Shown piece by piece: positions 25,675 through 33,900 of a stretch of 64,000 nt of DNA (the stretch's first letter is position 1; every line of letters starts with the position of its first letter). The position numbers and the translations under genes were made by a program. The notes under the pieces were generated by a model, which worked only from the letters and a program-made list of their open reading frames with translations, was not told where the DNA came from and did not search any database. Origin of the DNA: Alloactinosynnema sp. L-07 (GTDB taxonomy: Bacteria; Actinomycetota; Actinomycetes; Mycobacteriales; Pseudonocardiaceae); the NCBI RefSeq assembly GCF_900070365.1, contig NZ_LN850107.1, positions 186,001 through 250,000 of the forward strand. The letters are read 5' to 3'.

Positions 25675-25928
25675 GCCGACCACCCGAGGGCATCGGCGGC
25701 GATCGCGGGCAGGTAGCCGACCTGCTCACCGGTGCCGAGCCACACCACGGGCGGGTCGGTGGGCCGGACACCCCACGACTCGGCGTCCTCGGGGGTGCAC
25801 ACCACCCGCGCGAGAAGGTGCTCCATCGGGTAGCCGGGTTGGGCGGCGACCCGCAGCGGGGTGGCGGGGTCGTAGCCGGACAGGGCGGCGATCAGGTCGC
25901 CCACGGTCCGGGGGTGTTTGTAGGTCAT
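25671..25928 (-). CDS. Small conserved hypothetical
   Basis: 85 aa from the ATG at 25928. It starts KHPRTVGDLIAALSGYDPAT, a helix followed by D-P-A-T-P-L, a pattern seen in many short phage and plasmid proteins of unknown role. It follows the VWA gene by about 80 bp in the same orientation. No catalytic motif. Confidence 0.6.
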   Translation of the reverse strand: MTYKHPRTVGDLIAALSGYDPATPLRVAAQPGYPMEHLLARVVCTPEDAESWGVRPTDPPVVWLGTGEQVGYLPAIAADALGWSA

Positions 25929-26006
25929 GGCGAGTCACCTCGTGGTCGTGGGTTGGCGCGGGGTGGGTGATCCGGGGCAGGGGTGTCCTGCCCCGGACCG
26001 GTGGGG

Positions 26007-27812
26007 CTAGCGGGTGGTCGCGCGGAGGGCGGCGGTGGCGGCGTGTCCGATAGCGCGGGCGGTGGTGGTGGGGTCGGTCAGCACGTGGACGGTGGACCCG
26101 TCGAGCGGGGTGTCGTGGGTGCCGGTGGTCAGCCACAGCACGGCGCACCCGGACGCGCGCAACCGGTCGAGTTTGCGCTGCCCGTCGATGCGGGGCTGGT
26201 AGCGGTAGTCACCGTCGGACACGATGACCAGCAGCCGCGCCGCGCCGGGGCGGGACAGCCCGAGGGCACCGTCGAGGGCGTCCAGCGCGACCGGGATGTC
26301 CTCCCAGTTGTCGTTGGACTCGAACTCGGTGACCTCGGCGGGCAGGCGGCCGGGGTGGGTCAGGGGGCGCACGTGGTGGCCGAAGATCACGCTCGCGGTC
26401 TCGGTGGGCACCCTGGTGTGGCGGGCGGCGTTGGCCAGAATCCACGCCGCCGAGGCCACGTGCGCGCACGCCCACCGCATCGACCCGGACACGTCGCACG
26501 CCACCCCGACCCGCAACGGCGGGACGGTGACCGGGGTCCGGGTGGTGCGGGTGAACGGTTGCGCGGTCACCACCGCCCCGGCGGCACGTTGGGCCTCGGC
26601 GGCACGCACCCCGCGCATCCGCAACCGCCCCGGCGGGACCTCCGAGGTGGACTTCACCGCGACCCGTTCCCGCACCCCGGCGGTATCCAACGCCCGCGCC
26701 AACACCCGCGCGGCGGTGCGCTCCTCCGGGGTGGGTGGACGGGTACCCGCCAGCCGGGTGGTCCCGGTGCGGGGACCACCAGCGGCGAACACCCGCCGCG
26801 CCGCCTTCTGCGCCACCTTCTCTGCGGCGTCGGCCTTCGCCTTCTCGGCGGCGGCGACGGCGGCGGGGTCCTCGGGTGCCTTCTCCCGCGCCACCTTCGC
26901 CGCCACCCCGTTCAGCACGGCGGCGATCGCGTCCGCCAACGGCGACGGGTCGGCGGGGGCGTTGCCGCTAGCGGTGCCGGGGGTGCCGCCGGAGGGGTCG
27001 GGGGTGCCGGTGGGGTCGGGTGCCGCGCCGGGGTCCGGGTCGGCGGGGGTGTTGGGGTCGGTGTCCGGGTCGGTGCCGAGGATCTCGCACCATTGCCGTC
27101 CGAGGTCGAGCATGGTCTCGCCGTCGTCGTCGGCGGTGCGCAACGCCGTGCGCCACACTGCCCGCAACTTGCCGAACGTGTCGGCCCCGAGCACGTCTTC
27201 GATGACACGGGCGACGGGGGCGACCTCGGTGCGGGTGAGCACCCCGCCGTCGGCGCGTCCCAGTAGCAGCGCGGCGGTGTGCGCGGCGTGCGCGGGGGTC
27301 ATCTGCGGGGCGGTGGCGGGGTCGGCGAACAGGTGCAGGTCGGCGGCGACGATGCCCTTCACGCACGCCCGCAACCAGTGCCGGTCATCGGGGCGGCGGC
27401 GAACCTGTGCGGCTTCCATGCGCGGCTCTTCCAGCAGCATGGCGGCGGCGACCACGCCGGGCGGGGCGTCGTCCGGGGGTTCCCAGGCGGTGTGTTTGGC
27501 GTGCCCGCACTCGTGGGTCAGCGCACCCCACGCCGGGGCGTAGCGGGGGCGGTCGGACAGGTTCGCGGGGTCCACGGTGGCGGGGTCCACGCCGAGGTGG
27601 TCGCCGTCGACCTCGATCAGGGCGCGGGCGGGGTAGAAACACGCCGGGGCACCTCCGCCCGCGCCGGGGGCGACGGTGACCAGGAGGTCGTCGCGGTCGG
27701 CGATGATCGGGACCTCGTCGGCGAAGGCGGCGGACAGGGTCAGCCATTCCGGGCGGGCGGGGAACACGGCGGCACCGGTGGCGGCGGGGTCGGCGGTGAA
27801 GTGGGTGCTCAC
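26007..27812 (-). CDS. VWA-domain protein with N-terminal HExxH-like site
   Basis: 601 aa from the GTG at 27812 (AAAGGA, 9 nt spacing). The N-terminal third has HECGHAKHTAWE (about residue 100) followed by EEPRMEA, as in zinc-metallopeptidase-like VWA partner proteins. A long Asp/Pro/Gly linker and a helical Lys/Ala segment follow. The C-terminal VWA domain has the MIDAS motif DVSGSM at about residue 433 and an IVSDGDYRYQP strand. It is next to the MoxR ATPase, the usual partner: MoxR/VWA pairs act as chaperone-like ATPase machines, often in metal insertion or complex activation. Confidence 0.8.
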   Translation of the reverse strand: MSTHFTADPAATGAAVFPARPEWLTLSAAFADEVPIIADRDDLLVTVAPGAGGGAPACFYPARALIEVDGDHLGVDPATVDPANLSDRPRYAPAWGALTHECGHAKHTAWEPPDDAPPGVVAAAMLLEEPRMEAAQVRRRPDDRHWLRACVKGIVAADLHLFADPATAPQMTPAHAAHTAALLLGRADGGVLTRTEVAPVARVIEDVLGADTFGKLRAVWRTALRTADDDGETMLDLGRQWCEILGTDPDTDPNTPADPDPGAAPDPTGTPDPSGGTPGTASGNAPADPSPLADAIAAVLNGVAAKVAREKAPEDPAAVAAAEKAKADAAEKVAQKAARRVFAAGGPRTGTTRLAGTRPPTPEERTAARVLARALDTAGVRERVAVKSTSEVPPGRLRMRGVRAAEAQRAAGAVVTAQPFTRTTRTPVTVPPLRVGVACDVSGSMRWACAHVASAAWILANAARHTRVPTETASVIFGHHVRPLTHPGRLPAEVTEFESNDNWEDIPVALDALDGALGLSRPGAARLLVIVSDGDYRYQPRIDGQRKLDRLRASGCAVLWLTTGTHDTPLDGSTVHVLTDPTTTARAIGHAATAALRATTR

Positions 27813-27861
27813 GGTTGCGGTCCTTTCGCGATGGTCGCGGTTCGCGGGGTGAGTTGGGTGG

Positions 27862-29103
27862 TCAGGGTTTCGGGGTGATGCGAGCACCGAGGGCGAGCGG
27901 GGTGACGGTGCGCCCGAACGCATCGCGCACCACGGCGGCGACGGTGGCGCGGTCCTCTTCCGGCGCGATGCCCACGAGGTTCCCGGCGGCGGCGTCGATG
28001 CCCAACACGGCGGCGATCTTCTTGAACGCCAACAACTCGCGCAGTTGCGGTGCCCACCCGACCTCGCCCTTCTCCTGCCGGGTCGCGAGGTTGCGCGCCA
28101 CCCGCACCGCCTTCTTGTCCACGCCCAACTGGTCGGCGAGTTCGTAGTCGCTGGACACCTGAACCTGCACGGAGAACCGGGACGAGAGGGCGTCGGTGAG
28201 CACCGCCCCGTGCACGCCGGGGTTGTGTCCGGCGACCACGTAGAACCCCGGCGCGGCGTCCACGACCTCGCCGCCGTTGGCCTTGATCACGATCTGGCGG
28301 CGTCCGTCCATCGCGGGGTAGACCACGGCGAGCACGGTCGGCGGGATCAGGGTGGCGTCGTCGATGAACAGCGGCACCCCGTCACGCATCGCGCGGACCA
28401 GCGGACCGTGCACGAACACGAACTCGCCGTCCGGGGTTTTGGTGTAGTCGCCCACGAAGTCGGCGACCACGGTGTCCCCGTCGCCCTGCACCGTGATGCA
28501 GTCCGGGAACGCCGCCTCCACCACCGACGTCTTGCCCGTGCCGGGCGGTCCGTACAACAGCGCGGCGACCCCGGCGTCACGCAACCGCCGCAACGCGGTC
28601 ACGTCCGGCATCCCGGACAGCAACCGGGGGTGGTAGTCCATCCCGTTGGGGCGTTTCACCGGACCGGTGACCACGCCCGCCGACCCGGCGGCGGACCCGC
28701 TCGCACCGGACCCGGCGGGCACGGGTGCGGCGAGCGGTGCGCTGGTGGTCGGTTTCGGGGTCGTCGGGCGGGGCGTGCGCGGTGGGGCGGGGGTGATCGT
28801 GGGCGCGGCGGCGGACGCCGTGGTCGCGGTCGCCCGGTAGGCCAGCGGGGACGTGGAAGCGACCTCGGCCTCCCCCCGGTCCGCGAGCACCTTGCACGCG
28901 TTACCGACCGCCCCGGATGACCGGTTCAGGGTGTGCGCGATGTTGCGCGGCGTGAGTTCGGTGCCCGCGTTGTCGGCGAGAACTTTGGCGACCATCGCGC
29001 GGAGTTCACCGTTGCCGAGCCGTTTCGGCGCGCCCGCCGGGGCGGGCGGCGTGGTGGTCGGTGCCGTGGCGGGCGGTGCGGCGGGCGGGGTGGGCGTGGT
29101 CAT
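27862..29103 (-). CDS. MoxR-type AAA+ ATPase with N-terminal winged helix
   Basis: 413 aa from the ATG at 29103, preceded by GAAAGGAAC; an upstream frame from 29262 has no better site. Residues about 25-90 form a winged helix (ELRAMVAKVLADNAGTELTP, HTLNRSSGAVGNACKVLADR) closely like the C-terminal domain of the protein at 16150-17146. The AAA+ core has Walker A GPPGTGKTSVVE (about 185), Walker B VPLFIDDATLI (about 240) and a GHNPG sensor region, as in MoxR/CbbQ-like ATPases. Couples with the VWA protein downstream. Confidence 0.85.
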   Translation of the reverse strand: MTTPTPPAAPPATAPTTTPPAPAGAPKRLGNGELRAMVAKVLADNAGTELTPRNIAHTLNRSSGAVGNACKVLADRGEAEVASTSPLAYRATATTASAAAPTITPAPPRTPRPTTPKPTTSAPLAAPVPAGSGASGSAAGSAGVVTGPVKRPNGMDYHPRLLSGMPDVTALRRLRDAGVAALLYGPPGTGKTSVVEAAFPDCITVQGDGDTVVADFVGDYTKTPDGEFVFVHGPLVRAMRDGVPLFIDDATLIPPTVLAVVYPAMDGRRQIVIKANGGEVVDAAPGFYVVAGHNPGVHGAVLTDALSSRFSVQVQVSSDYELADQLGVDKKAVRVARNLATRQEKGEVGWAPQLRELLAFKKIAAVLGIDAAAGNLVGIAPEEDRATVAAVVRDAFGRTVTPLALGARITPKP

Positions 29104-29137
29104 CGCGGGCGTTCCTTTCGGGTGTACGGGCGGCGGA

Positions 29138-29287
29138 TCAGGCGGCGAACAGGGACTCGGCGGCGGTCTGGTGCCGTTCGGCGTCGGTGTCCGCCGCTTC
29201 CGGGGTGGCGTGGTCCGCCGACCATCCGCAGTAGCACAACGCGGTGGCGGTTCCGTCGTCATTCGTCACGGTGTCGGCGTAACACAT
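29138..29287 (-). CDS. Small Cys-containing hypothetical
   Basis: 49 aa, ATG at 29287 with GGGGAG 6 nt upstream. It has MCYAD and ALCYCGWSA near the front, suggesting a small metal- or redox-active fold like half of a zinc ribbon. It is the first gene of the leftward MoxR/VWA operon, 34 bp before the ATPase. Not recognised. Confidence 0.5.
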   Translation of the reverse strand: MCYADTVTNDDGTATALCYCGWSADHATPEAADTDAERHQTAAESLFAA

Positions 29288-29801
29288 AATTGGCTCCCCG
29301 TTTTCGACATGGCTCGCGCCGGGCGCGGTATTCGATGTGGTTTCCGGTTTCCCCGGTGACAATTCAATTATGACTCTGCGCCGCGCGTCGTGCAATAGGT
29401 TTGGCAGCCCATTTTCAAGACTCTTTTCGATCGCCCCCGTCGCCACCATTCCGGAATCCCCAACCGGCGTATGTCCGCGCATTCGCGACCGAAATGGCAG
29501 CGCGTTTCCGCAGGTCAGGGAGGGGCGACCCGCAGTAGTCGAGCGGATAGCCGAAAGCCGGCGACGCGCCGGAAATAAAAGAAAGGATTTCGGGGAACAA
29601 TAAGGAGGGAGGAGTTAAGACAGAAAGAACGCAGCGAGAAGACGGAAGCGACCGCAGAGCCGACAAGGCAGGTAGCCGGCCACCGGTCCGCCCCGATGTG
29701 TTCACCGGCTTGTGGCCAAGCGAGTCTGGGATACCAGCGGATCCCCCTACAGGCCCTCTGACCGGCGTCTTTGCTGCCCGGAGGGGGTGGCGCTCTAACA
29801 G

Positions 29802-29849
29802 GATCCCCAACCTGATCCCCAATGTGATCCCCCGTGTGAACCCCCAACG
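29802..29849 (+). repeat. Four 12-bp direct repeats
   Basis: GATCCCCAACCT, GATCCCCAATGT, GATCCCCCGTGT and GAACCCCCAACG follow each other without gaps. Such short iterated units near an integrase gene can be arm-type binding sites or replication iterons. Confidence 0.65.
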
Positions 29850-29859
29850 GATGTGCACA

Positions 29860-29880
29860 GGATCGCATCTGATGCGATCC
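29860..29880. promoter_or_regulatory. Operator-like palindrome, copy 1
   Basis: 21-bp perfect dyad GGATCGCATC-T-GATGCGATCC, the longest version of a motif repeated at 30044 and 30064. Confidence 0.65.
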
Positions 29881-30043
29881 CAAGTCGGTGTGGGAACGGT
29901 CGTGGCGATCGTCGCCGCAGAAGGTGCCCTACCTGGGCAGTAAGAGGTGTGTTGCGAGCCTCCGTCAGGACTGACGGCTCCTGGTCGACACGCACGCCGA
30001 TGGTCGTCGCGACCGCCACCTAGCTGCGTGTTTGCGCCGATTA

Positions 30044-30058
30044 TCGCATCTGATGCGA
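30044..30058. promoter_or_regulatory. Operator-like palindrome, copy 2
   Basis: TCGCATCTGATGCGA, identical to the core of copy 1. Its centre lies 20 bp from copy 3, two helical turns, on the same DNA face. Confidence 0.65.
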
Positions 30059-30063
30059 AGATG

Positions 30064-30078
30064 TCGCATCTGGTGCGA
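30064..30078. promoter_or_regulatory. Operator-like palindrome, copy 3
   Basis: TCGCATCTGGTGCGA, one mismatch to the dyad, ending 17 bp before the integrase GTG. Binding here would block transcription or early elongation of the integrase operon. The HTH protein encoded at 31226 is a candidate ligand. Confidence 0.6.
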
Positions 30079-30095
30079 GCGGCGGAAGGTGGCTG

Positions 30096-31229
30096 GTGGG
30101 CGAGGGAGAGCGACCGACGGCGGGCGCAACGGCGCTGCAGCTGGTCGACGGGCTGGTGTTCCTGCGGCCCGAGGAGCAGGTTTTCGAGGCGATGCTGACC
30201 GGGTGGGAGCGTCAGCAGTCCGCACGGAACCTGGCCGCGTCGACGATCGCGAACCGGGTCAAGCGGGTGCGTGGTTTCGTCGAGCACATCAACGCCTTCC
30301 CGTGGCAGTGGAGCGCGGCGATGGTCGACGAATGGTGCGCCGACCTGCGCGGGCTCAAAGGCGTGAGCCGCTCGAGCTTGCGGACCTATCAGCAGGCTCT
30401 GCGATTGTTCTGCCACTACCTGACCGATCCCGCCTACGGGTGGGCAGGTGAATGCGAGCGGCGGTTCGGCACGCATCCGGTGCAGGTGTGCCATGAGTGG
30501 AACACCGCGGTGCACGTGCAGGACAACGAGTCCGAGCCGGCCAAGCGGGCGTTCACCCTGGACGAGATCCAGGCGTTCTTCGACTACGCCGACGACACGG
30601 TGCCGCGGGTGCGGGACTCCGGCCGCAAGGGCTGGCTGGCGGCGTTCCGCGACGCCACCCTGTTCAAGGTCGCCTACGCCTTCGGGTTGCGTCGCACCGA
30701 GACGCGGATGTTGGACACCGCCGATCTCGCGCCCAACCCGCACGCCCGGGAGTTCGGCGAGTACGGGGTGCTGCACGTGCGGTTCGGCAAGGCCAAGCCC
30801 GGCAGTCCGCCCAAGCGGCGCAGCGTGCTGACCGTGTGGGACTGGTCGGCCGAGGTGCTGGACGAGTGGATCACCGAGATCCGGCCACGCATGGCGCACT
30901 CGACCGGTCCCGCGTTGTGGCCCTCGGAGCAGTCGGCGCGCATCAGCGGCGCTGCGCTCAACGCCCGCTTCGCCAGCTACCGCGACGCACTCGGCCTGGA
31001 GCCCGGCCTGGACTTCCACTCGCTGCGCCGCTCCTACGTCACGCACCTGATCGAGGCCGGCTGGGACCCGTTCTTCGTCCAACAGCAGGTCGGTCACGAA
31101 CACGCGTCCACCACCTCCATCTACACCTGCGTCTCCTCGGACTTCCGCACCCGCACCCTGCGTCGCAGCCTCGATGACACCCTTGCCTCGGCACTGAAAC
31201 CGACCACCGACGGCGGGAGCACGCGATGA
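30096..31229 (+). CDS. Tyrosine recombinase / integrase
   Basis: 377 aa, GTG start with GGAAGG 6 nt upstream. The N-terminal SAM-like core-binding domain (about 25-115) is followed by a catalytic domain with Arg in GLRRTETRML (about 206), HSLRRSYVTHL (His and Arg), GHEHASTTSIYTCV (His, and Tyr nucleophile near residue 345). All catalytic positions of the XerC/D-like integrase family look present. First of three overlapping genes; probably catalyses integration/excision of the element. No tRNA or paired att site was found nearby. Confidence 0.88.
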   Translation: MGEGERPTAGATALQLVDGLVFLRPEEQVFEAMLTGWERQQSARNLAASTIANRVKRVRGFVEHINAFPWQWSAAMVDEWCADLRGLKGVSRSSLRTYQQALRLFCHYLTDPAYGWAGECERRFGTHPVQVCHEWNTAVHVQDNESEPAKRAFTLDEIQAFFDYADDTVPRVRDSGRKGWLAAFRDATLFKVAYAFGLRRTETRMLDTADLAPNPHAREFGEYGVLHVRFGKAKPGSPPKRRSVLTVWDWSAEVLDEWITEIRPRMAHSTGPALWPSEQSARISGAALNARFASYRDALGLEPGLDFHSLRRSYVTHLIEAGWDPFFVQQQVGHEHASTTSIYTCVSSDFRTRTLRRSLDDTLASALKPTTDGGSTR

Positions 31230-31573
31230 ACGCGATGAAGAGGCGAGTCGGCTACGACTGGCGGCTGCGGGACCTGATGGCCGATCACGGCATGTTCTCC
31301 ACCACCGAACTCGTCCCCCTGCTACGCGATCGCGGCGTCGAGTTGTCGGTCTCGCAGGTCCACCGGCTGGTCACCGGCACCCCGGAGCGGCTCTCGCTCA
31401 CGGTGCTGGCCGCGTTGTGCGACATCTTCGAGTGCAGCCCCGCCGAGCTGATCCGCACCGACGCCGCCAACGTCACCCGTCGCACCGCCACCGGATCGGC
31501 GGGAACGGCCACACCGCCGGCCGCTGGAGCCGGAGCGCTGCGACCTACCCGGGCTCGCATCCGTCCACAATGA
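31226..31573 (+). CDS. HTH (Cro/CI-type) regulator of the integrase operon
   Basis: 115 aa, ATG overlapping the integrase stop as ATGA; the in-frame ATG at 31235 is an alternative start. The helix-turn-helix covers about residues 25-65 (TTELVPLLRDRGVELSVSQV, then LTVLAALCDIFECSPAEL). Proteins of this type sit between two recombinase-like genes in actinobacteria and may regulate them or act as a directionality factor. The C-terminal tail is Ala/Thr/Arg-rich. Confidence 0.75.
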   Translation: MNAMKRRVGYDWRLRDLMADHGMFSTTELVPLLRDRGVELSVSQVHRLVTGTPERLSLTVLAALCDIFECSPAELIRTDAANVTRRTATGSAGTATPPAAGAGALRPTRARIRPQ

Positions 31574-33075
31574 CCTCCCGAACCCGAACGCAGTGGGGCC
31601 GAGCACGGCTCGCCGACAGCAAGTGCGTGCGCTGCGACCGCTTCTCCCGGCCCGCTGTCCGTTGGGAGGGACCGGTTTGCCGCCCGTGCATCAAACGCGC
31701 GACCCGTGACCGGGGCTGCTGCCCGAAGTGCGGCGACCACCGGTTGCTGCCCGGACGCGACGGCACCGGCGTTGTCATCTGCCGCGACTGCGCGGGCATC
31801 ACCCGCTCGTTCTTCTGTCGCCGCTGCGGTCACGAAGGTCTGCTGGTCGGCGACAAGCTCTGCGAACGCTGCACCCTCACCGACCGCCTCACCACCGTGC
31901 TCGACGACGGCACCGGCCGGCCTCGCGCGGAACTGCTGCCGCTGCTGGAGAAGCTGCGGCTCAACGACAACCCGCACAACGGCCTGACCTGGCTGGCCAA
32001 ACCCGGCACCACCGAACTGCTCACCGCACTGGCCACCGGCACCATCGCGATCAGCCACGACGCCCTGGCCGCCCACCCGACCTGGCGCAAAGCCACCTAC
32101 CTGCGTGAGCTGCTGATCACCTGCGGCATCCTCCCGCCGATCGACAAACAGCTCATGCTCTTCCAACGCTGGCTCACCACCCATCTCGCCGGCATCGCCG
32201 ACGCCGAGCAACGCGGCCTCGTGCAGCGCTTCGCCACCTGGAACGAGCTGCGGCGCCTGCGCAACAAGGCCGAGCAGGCACCGTTGACCCCGGCCACCGT
32301 CCGCGTCTCCCGCGAACGCGTCCGCCAAGCCGCCGCGCTGCTGACCTGGCTCGACACCAGCGGCCACACCCTCACCACCTGCCCGCAAGCCGACCTGGAC
32401 AGCTGGCTCGCGGCCAACCCCCAGACCCGAAAGCCCGCTACGGCGTTCCTGCGCTGGGCGGGTCAGACAGCGCTCATGCCCCGACGACGCCTCACCAGAG
32501 CACCACTGCCCGCGGCCACCATCCAGCCACGCCGACAGCAGCACGAACTGATCAACACACTGGTCACGGCCCACGACTGGCCACTGCGCGAACGCCTCAT
32601 CGCGCTGCTGGCATTGCTCTACGCCCAACCTCTCAGCCGGATCACCCGCCTGCGGCGCACCGACATCACGATCATCGGCCCCGACGTCTTCATCCGGCTC
32701 GGCGACCCACCCGCCCCGCTGCCACCACCACTGGACGACATGACCCGCCAACTCCTCGAACACCGCAACACCTACCGGGGCCCGAACGCCAACACCGACT
32801 GGCTCTTCCCAGGCAAACGCCCCGAGCAGCCCATCCACCCAAGAACACTCAACAACCGCTTCTCCACACTCGGAATGCCGATCCAACTCGGCCGAACCAC
32901 CGCCTTGCGGGAACTCCTGCACACCACACCGAGCCCCGTGGTCGCCTCCATGCTCGGAATCCACCCCGACACCACCGCGCGCATAGCAGCCGAACAAGGC
33001 ATCACATGGAGCCGCTACCTCAGCTCCCGAAAGCCCCGAACCAGCTCCAACAACGCAAGAATCCATGACAGTTGA
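31570..33075 (+). CDS. Zinc-finger, degenerate tyrosine-recombinase-like protein
   Basis: 501 aa from the ATG at 31570 (ATGA overlap); a longer frame upstream only shadows the HTH gene. Residues about 15-100 hold four CxxC pairs (CVRC, CRPC, CPKC, CRDC, CRRC, CERC), a multi-zinc-ribbon module. The C-terminal half looks like the catalytic fold of tyrosine recombinases (LIALLALLYAQPLSRITRLR, DWLFPGKRPEQPIHPRTLNN, ALRELLHTTPSPVVASMLGI). The HxxR box is replaced by TALREL, and no confident nucleophile Tyr is placed. Probably a non-catalytic partner of the integrase. Confidence 0.7.
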   Translation: MTSRTRTQWGRARLADSKCVRCDRFSRPAVRWEGPVCRPCIKRATRDRGCCPKCGDHRLLPGRDGTGVVICRDCAGITRSFFCRRCGHEGLLVGDKLCERCTLTDRLTTVLDDGTGRPRAELLPLLEKLRLNDNPHNGLTWLAKPGTTELLTALATGTIAISHDALAAHPTWRKATYLRELLITCGILPPIDKQLMLFQRWLTTHLAGIADAEQRGLVQRFATWNELRRLRNKAEQAPLTPATVRVSRERVRQAAALLTWLDTSGHTLTTCPQADLDSWLAANPQTRKPATAFLRWAGQTALMPRRRLTRAPLPAATIQPRRQQHELINTLVTAHDWPLRERLIALLALLYAQPLSRITRLRRTDITIIGPDVFIRLGDPPAPLPPPLDDMTRQLLEHRNTYRGPNANTDWLFPGKRPEQPIHPRTLNNRFSTLGMPIQLGRTTALRELLHTTPSPVVASMLGIHPDTTARIAAEQGITWSRYLSSRKPRTSSNNARIHDS

Positions 33076-33364
33076 AAACATGAGCTCACCAGGAAAGTGA
33101 CCGTACGCGCTGTCGATCTCCATGCCGACTACACGGAGTGACATATCAGCGGAGTTGGGCTGAGTAGGAATACGGTGGGCGACTTCGGCCGTTTGGCGTA
33201 GCGTGGGAGGCTCGACACCCGTCGCCAGGGGAGGCGAAGGGTGACGGAGCGGTCGCGCTGAGCAGGCACGATCGCCTCGACGGCAGACTCGGGGAAGAGC
33301 CTGCCGCAGGACGCGACGAGCGGGCGCGCAATGGGGGCCCGGTCAGCGAACACGGGGAGGCGCG

Positions 33365-33868
33365 GTGACGGAGCGAGACGACAGGGTCCTTCGTGGACTG
33401 TATGACCTGAAGAACCTTTTCGGGGACAAGTGGGTACCCGCCATCCTGGTGGCACTTCGGGACGGCCCGCTGCGTCGGGTAGAGATTCTTTCCACGGTCA
33501 ACTCGTATTCCATCGACGAGAATTGGACGGACAAACACGCTGTCCTGCACGATAGCATTCTGGCGCGCACATTGAAAAAGATGCGCGAACAGGGGATCAT
33601 CGTTCGTGAGAGTTGCGACAAGTCTTTTCCGCCGGAAGTCGCGTACTCGTTGAACCCAGCGGTCACCGAGGTGTTGACGCTGGCAGAGCCTCTGATCGAG
33701 TGGACACTTGCCCATCCGGAATTGCTCTCTCAGGCGCAAGCGCACAGCCGTCACAGTGGTGCGGAGGCGGCCATTCTCGATGATGTCGTGGATCTCGGCT
33801 CCTCGGCCGGTGACGGTCGGTTCCACTCCTCTGAACGACGCCCTCGCGCCGGTGGCGCCGTCGGGTGA
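33365..33868 (+). CDS. HxlR-family winged-helix regulator
   Basis: 167 aa, GTG with GGGGAGG 5 nt upstream. It has LYDLKNLFGDKWVPAILVAL, LRRVEILSTV and LARTLKKMREQGIIVRE, in the order of HxlR/MarR-like repressors (first helix with GDKW, recognition helix, then wing), and VAYSLNPAVTEVLTL at the end of the domain. The last ~35 residues are unstructured. HxlR proteins often sense reactive or phenolic compounds. It reads toward the end of the Tad operon, so the target is uncertain. The 289 bp upstream hold no gene. Confidence 0.8.
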   Translation: MTERDDRVLRGLYDLKNLFGDKWVPAILVALRDGPLRRVEILSTVNSYSIDENWTDKHAVLHDSILARTLKKMREQGIIVRESCDKSFPPEVAYSLNPAVTEVLTLAEPLIEWTLAHPELLSQAQAHSRHSGAEAAILDDVVDLGSSAGDGRFHSSERRPRAGGAVG

Positions 33869-33900
33869 CCCGATGCCGCGCGCGAGGGTGCCCGCGGGGT

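Larger units (their letters stand above)
29288..30095. promoter_or_regulatory. Divergent control region before integrase
   Basis: 808 bp without a supported gene, between the leftward MoxR operon and the rightward integrase operon. Left half: lower GC and a purine-rich run (about 29570-29650) containing AATAAGGAGGGAGGAG with no start codon at a proper distance. Right half: four 12-bp direct repeats (29802-29849) and three copies of a TCGCATC-T-GATGCGA dyad. It probably holds two divergent promoters and could include the attachment site, which cannot be named from one end. Confidence 0.5.

Noticed and set aside
29560..29660. Strong GGAGGGAGGAG ribosome-site-like sequence suggesting a small gene
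   Set aside because: No start codon follows at a workable distance and no open frame with sense content was found.
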